Shown: in pieces, positions 6,529-8,442 of the stretch | Layout: every line of letters starts with the position of its first letter | Numbering within the stretch: position 1 is the stretch's first letter | Origin: Pseudomonadota bacterium | GTDB taxonomy: Bacteria; Myxococcota_A; Polyangia; Fen-1088 | Reading direction: 5' to 3' | Assembly (NCBI GenBank): GCA_023438785.1 | Contig: JAEXQJ010000096.1 | Span: 1 to 8,442 of the forward strand | DNA length: 8,442 bases | Program-made: the position numbers and the translations under genes | Notes under the pieces: model-generated | Told to the model about the DNA's origin: nothing | Databases searched by the model: none | The model's input: the letters and a program-made list of their open reading frames with translations, nothing else

Positions 6529-7308
6529 GTGCCAGCCCTACCGCCCCAAGCGACTCGCGCCACCTACCGGACCACGGATCTGGCGAAGGCCGCGGCGGCG
6601 CATCCGAACACCGTGCGCCTCTATGAAGAGTGGGGCTTCTTGCAGCCGGCTCCGCGCGACGACAAGGGCTGGCGCTGCTACAGCCGCGAGCATCTCGACC
6701 AGATGATGCTCGCCCGCTTGGCCCTGCACGGCATGTGGCCGGGACCTCGCATCCGCGAGTCCGCCATCGGGCTCGTGCGCATCGCGGCCGCGGGCAAGCT
6801 TGCCGATGCCAGGCGAAAGGCTCGTGCCCATCTCAAGCTCGTGCGCCATGAGCGTCGCCGCGCCGATGAGGCCGCGGCCTATCTCGAGCGCTGGGCAGGG
6901 GGCAAACCCTCCCCGCGCCGGACGAGGCCGCTCACCCGGCAGGAGGCAGCGGCGACCATCGACGCGACGGTCGAGCAAGTGCGCAACTGGGAGCGCAACG
7001 GGCTCGTGCGTTCCGTGCTGGAGCCTCGCACCGGGTGTCGCACCTTCGGTCCCGCCGAGGTCGGTCGCCTGCGGGTAATCCGCGCTCTTCTACGGGCTGG
7101 CTACAGCATCATGGCGTTGCGCCGAATGACCCGCGCCCTCGATCGCGGAACCACGAAGGGACTGAGCAAGGTGCTCGATACACCACGCGCGGGCGAAGAC
7201 GTCCTTACCGCCTTCGACCGCTGGCTGTCGGCGCTCGCGATGCAAGAAGAGCGAGCCCGCAAGATGATGGCGCTCCTCGCCGCGCGAGGCCGGTCACGTC
7301 GTCTGTGA
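6529..7308 (+). CDS. MerR-family regulator with two tandem MerR DNA-binding domains
   Basis: This 259-residue protein probably regulates the ABC genes before it. Domain 1 (about 12-70) has the MerR helix-turn-helix TTDLAKAAAAHPNTVRLYEE, then WGFLQP and a wing with RCYS. Domain 2 (about 134-200) repeats the architecture: LTRQEAAATIDATVEQVRNW, then NGLV, a wing with RTFGPAEVGRL, and the helix RALLRAGYSIMALRRM. A basic helical linker (91-125) separates them. The C-terminal part (215-259) is helical, with no cysteine cluster or multidrug-binding domain. Two DNA-binding units in one chain is unusual for MerR proteins, which normally dimerise. GTG 6529 is preferred because GAGGGGG (6517-6523) precedes it. 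ATG 6502, which overlaps the permease stop by 14 bases, is the alternative and adds nine residues. A degenerate copy of the 3' end lies at 8229-8366. Confidence 0.88.
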   Translation: MPALPPQATRATYRTTDLAKAAAAHPNTVRLYEEWGFLQPAPRDDKGWRCYSREHLDQMMLARLALHGMWPGPRIRESAIGLVRIAAAGKLADARRKARAHLKLVRHERRRADEAAAYLERWAGGKPSPRRTRPLTRQEAAATIDATVEQVRNWERNGLVRSVLEPRTGCRTFGPAEVGRLRVIRALLRAGYSIMALRRMTRALDRGTTKGLSKVLDTPRAGEDVLTAFDRWLSALAMQEERARKMMALLAARGRSRRL

Positions 7309-7666
7309 CTGGAGAGCCGGGGACGCCTGAACGCAGGGTGCGGCCGAACCTTCGGGACACGTCTCCGCGCAAGCCGTTCGCCTATCTCGGCGCGTACGAG
7401 GACTGCGTCACCTTCGGGGCCGAGGGCTTCTGCCCGTGGGCGCGAGACTGGGCGCGCTCATCGTCAAGGGCGATCGCGATACGCCCCTGTGGTTCAACGA
7501 ATTCACCGTGGGCGGCGGTGGCTATTTCGGCCGACCTCAGGTCGCCATCGCGTACGCGTTCGACAACGCCATCGCTGCGACCACGCCCGGCCATTCCGCC
7601 ACCGTTCGGCAGTACCGCACGCTGGCCCACCAAAACCAGGTGCAAGAGGCGTTCGAGCCCTTCTGA
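7305..7666 (+). pseudogene. Frameshifted small gene of unknown function, coupled to the regulator
   Basis: I do not recognise the family. A reading frame starting at GTG 7305 overlaps the regulator's TGA as GTGA, the classic coupling arrangement. It reads protein-like, with nearly all codons ending in G/C, through PFAYLGAYEDCVTFGAEGF (7377-7433). From about 7436 the same quality continues in another frame: GARLGALIVKGDRDTPLWF, VGGGGYFGRPQVAIAYAFDN, then RQYRTLAHQNQVQEAFEPF and TGA at 7664-7666. One indel near 7434-7445 therefore splits what would be a product of about 120 residues, with a Gly-rich middle and a helical end. No membrane segment is clear. The codon-position pattern is the main evidence. 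A sequencing error or a genuine recent mutation would look the same. The second half alone could start at GTG 7436. Confidence 0.5.
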
Positions 7667-7697
7667 GGGGCCTTCCTGCGGTGCCCCCTTCTGAGGG
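7658..7697. repeat. Two direct copies of CCCTTCTGAGGG, each a small hairpin
   Basis: The 12-mer occurs at 7658-7669 (containing the stop codon of the preceding frame) and 7686-7697. Each copy can fold with a 4-bp CCCT/AGGG stem, and GGGGC (7667-7671) can also pair with GCCCC (7683-7687). There is no T-run, so a terminator is possible but not supported. Confidence 0.4.
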
Positions 7698-7799
7698 TCG
7701 GACCACGCGCGCCGGGGTCCAGTCGGAACAGCCTTCTGCCGATCGGGTCGTGGCAGCTTTGAGCCTGCTGGACAACCTCTGAGCCTCATGGAGGGCGCC

Positions 7800-8165
7800 G
7801 TGATCCAGGATGAAGAACGTCGAACCACACCCCGCTATGAAGTGACCGTGGCGGTCACATTCGAGAGTGGACACAACTTCTATGCCGGGCTTACGCAGGA
7901 CTTGGGCCCTGGAGGTCTGTTCGTGGCAACGCACACCCTGCGCCCGATCGGCGAGTGCGTTCGTGTGCGGTTTACTCTGCCTGGGATAGAGGAAGACCTT
8001 GATGCCATCACCGAGGTTCGCTGGGTCCGGACGCGCGATACCGCGGAGGGCGACGCCGGTATGGGGCTGCAGTTTCTCCAGATGTCGAAAAAGACCAAAC
8101 TGGCGGTGAGGGCCTTTCAGCAGAGGCGCGACGCGATCATCCACACCGACGGCGCCAAACCGTAG
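7800..8165 (+). CDS. Stand-alone PilZ domain protein (c-di-GMP receptor type)
   Basis: This 121-residue cytoplasmic protein consists almost entirely of one PilZ domain. RTTPR (Arg8 and Arg12 from this start) is the RxxxR motif that binds c-di-GMP. TQDLGPGGLFV is the second motif, normally (D/N)xSxxG, here with Gly36 in place of Ser. VRVRFTLPGIEEDLDAITEV and GLQFLQMS are the following strands. Single-domain PilZ proteins of this kind are abundant in myxobacteria, where they are linked to motility and c-di-GMP signalling, but no partner gene is visible here. GTG 7800 is preferred because GGAGGG (7790-7795) sits 4-5 bases before it. ATG 7788, which would add four residues, has no Shine-Dalgarno. 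It lies between the operon and the duplicated regulator tail, and has no obvious tie to either. Confidence 0.85.
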   Translation: MIQDEERRTTPRYEVTVAVTFESGHNFYAGLTQDLGPGGLFVATHTLRPIGECVRVRFTLPGIEEDLDAITEVRWVRTRDTAEGDAGMGLQFLQMSKKTKLAVRAFQQRRDAIIHTDGAKP

Positions 8166-8228
8166 CGTCACGTACCCGGATCGGGCTCAATGCAACAAAC
8201 GGCGGATCGCAGAAGGTCACTCTGGACG

Positions 8229-8366
8229 CGATACACCACGCGCGGGCGAGGACGTCCATACCGCCTTCGATCACTGGCAGTCGGCGCTTGCGATGCAAGA
8301 AGAGGGAGCACGCAAGATGATGGCGCTCATCGACGCGGCAGCGTCACGTCGTCTGTGGCCGGAGAG
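8229..8366 (+). pseudogene. Degenerate duplicate of the 3' end of the tandem-MerR gene
   Basis: This segment aligns with 7176-7316 at about 122 of 138 positions by hand count (about 88 %), with one 3-base deletion. It encodes DTPRAGEDVHTAFDHWQSAL, then AMQEEGARKMMALIDAAA and SRRL, where the original ends RSRRL. The stop TGA has become TGG, so the frame runs on to the window end. There is no plausible start. Most differences change the amino acid (Leu to His, Arg to His, Leu to Gln), which suggests an unconstrained remnant. Similarity ends abruptly after GGAGAG on the right. On the left it fades near 8215-8229 (AAGGT shared, then a small insertion). Confidence 0.8.
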
Positions 8367-8442
8367 TAGCGGCCTGCTGGCCCTCGCAGCCTGGTGGCCG
8401 GGCGCTGTGCAGGCCATACCCGCCGCGAGGTCATCCCTACCC
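8367..8442. other. Window end without a supported gene
   Basis: The frame read through from the duplicated regulator tail stays open to the last base, but it gives no recognisable protein. Confidence 0.4.

Noticed and set aside
7700..7720. GGACC-11-GGTCC inverted repeat before the PilZ gene
   Set aside because: A 5-bp stem without a T-run or match to a known operator is expected by chance in GC-rich DNA.
1..8442. CRISPR array, tRNA or rRNA
   Set aside because: No regularly spaced direct repeats, cloverleaf candidates or ribosomal RNA landmarks were seen by eye on either strand.

Overview
The window is GC-rich, with strong G/C preference at third codon positions. It carries an RHS-type polymorphic toxin remnant, a lipoprotein GH5 endoglucanase, a DrrAB-like ABC exporter and a stand-alone PilZ protein of the kind common in myxobacteria. 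This combination suggests a soil-type Myxococcota (deltaproteobacterial) chromosome. The taxon is an inference: no rRNA or housekeeping marker is present.

Left part (1-2450) is an accessory, decaying region. It holds a small hypothetical gene (97-480), then an RHS-family toxin remnant (591-1255) whose recognisable segments run through three successive frames. The last 58 codons of its C-terminal toxin tip are joined directly to mid-core RHS sequence. An intact Imm26-type immunity gene follows 7 bases later (1263-1775). Directly behind it lies, on the other strand, the 3' part of an IS4-family transposase gene broken by two frame changes (about 1784-2020). The stretch 2021-2450 holds no gene I can support, only a 12-bp inverted repeat (2200-2211 / 2435-2446).

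Middle part (2450-4950). A small papain-like cysteine peptidase (2462-2965) has a very good Shine-Dalgarno and a complete Q/C/H/D catalytic set. About 500 bases with nothing recognisable follow. A GH5 (subfamily 2-like) endoglucanase lipoprotein lies on the minus strand (3471-4550). A 398-base intergenic region separates it from the divergent ABC operon.

Right part (4949-8442). A tightly packed plus-strand operon encodes a DrrA-type ATPase (4949-5761), an ABC-2 permease (5754-6515) and a MerR-like regulator with two DNA-binding domains (6529-7308). A fourth, frameshifted reading frame (7305-7666) begins on a GTGA overlap with the regulator's stop. The arrangement suggests a small efflux operon with its own regulator, probably responding to a toxic or hydrophobic compound. 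A PilZ gene (7800-8165) follows, and after it a degenerate second copy of the last ~140 bases of the regulator gene (8229-8366).

The points most worth following up are the toxin remnant with surviving Imm26, the tandem-MerR regulator with its duplicated tail and broken companion frame, and the lone cysteine peptidase. I did not find a clearly new multi-gene system, CRISPR array, tRNA or rRNA.
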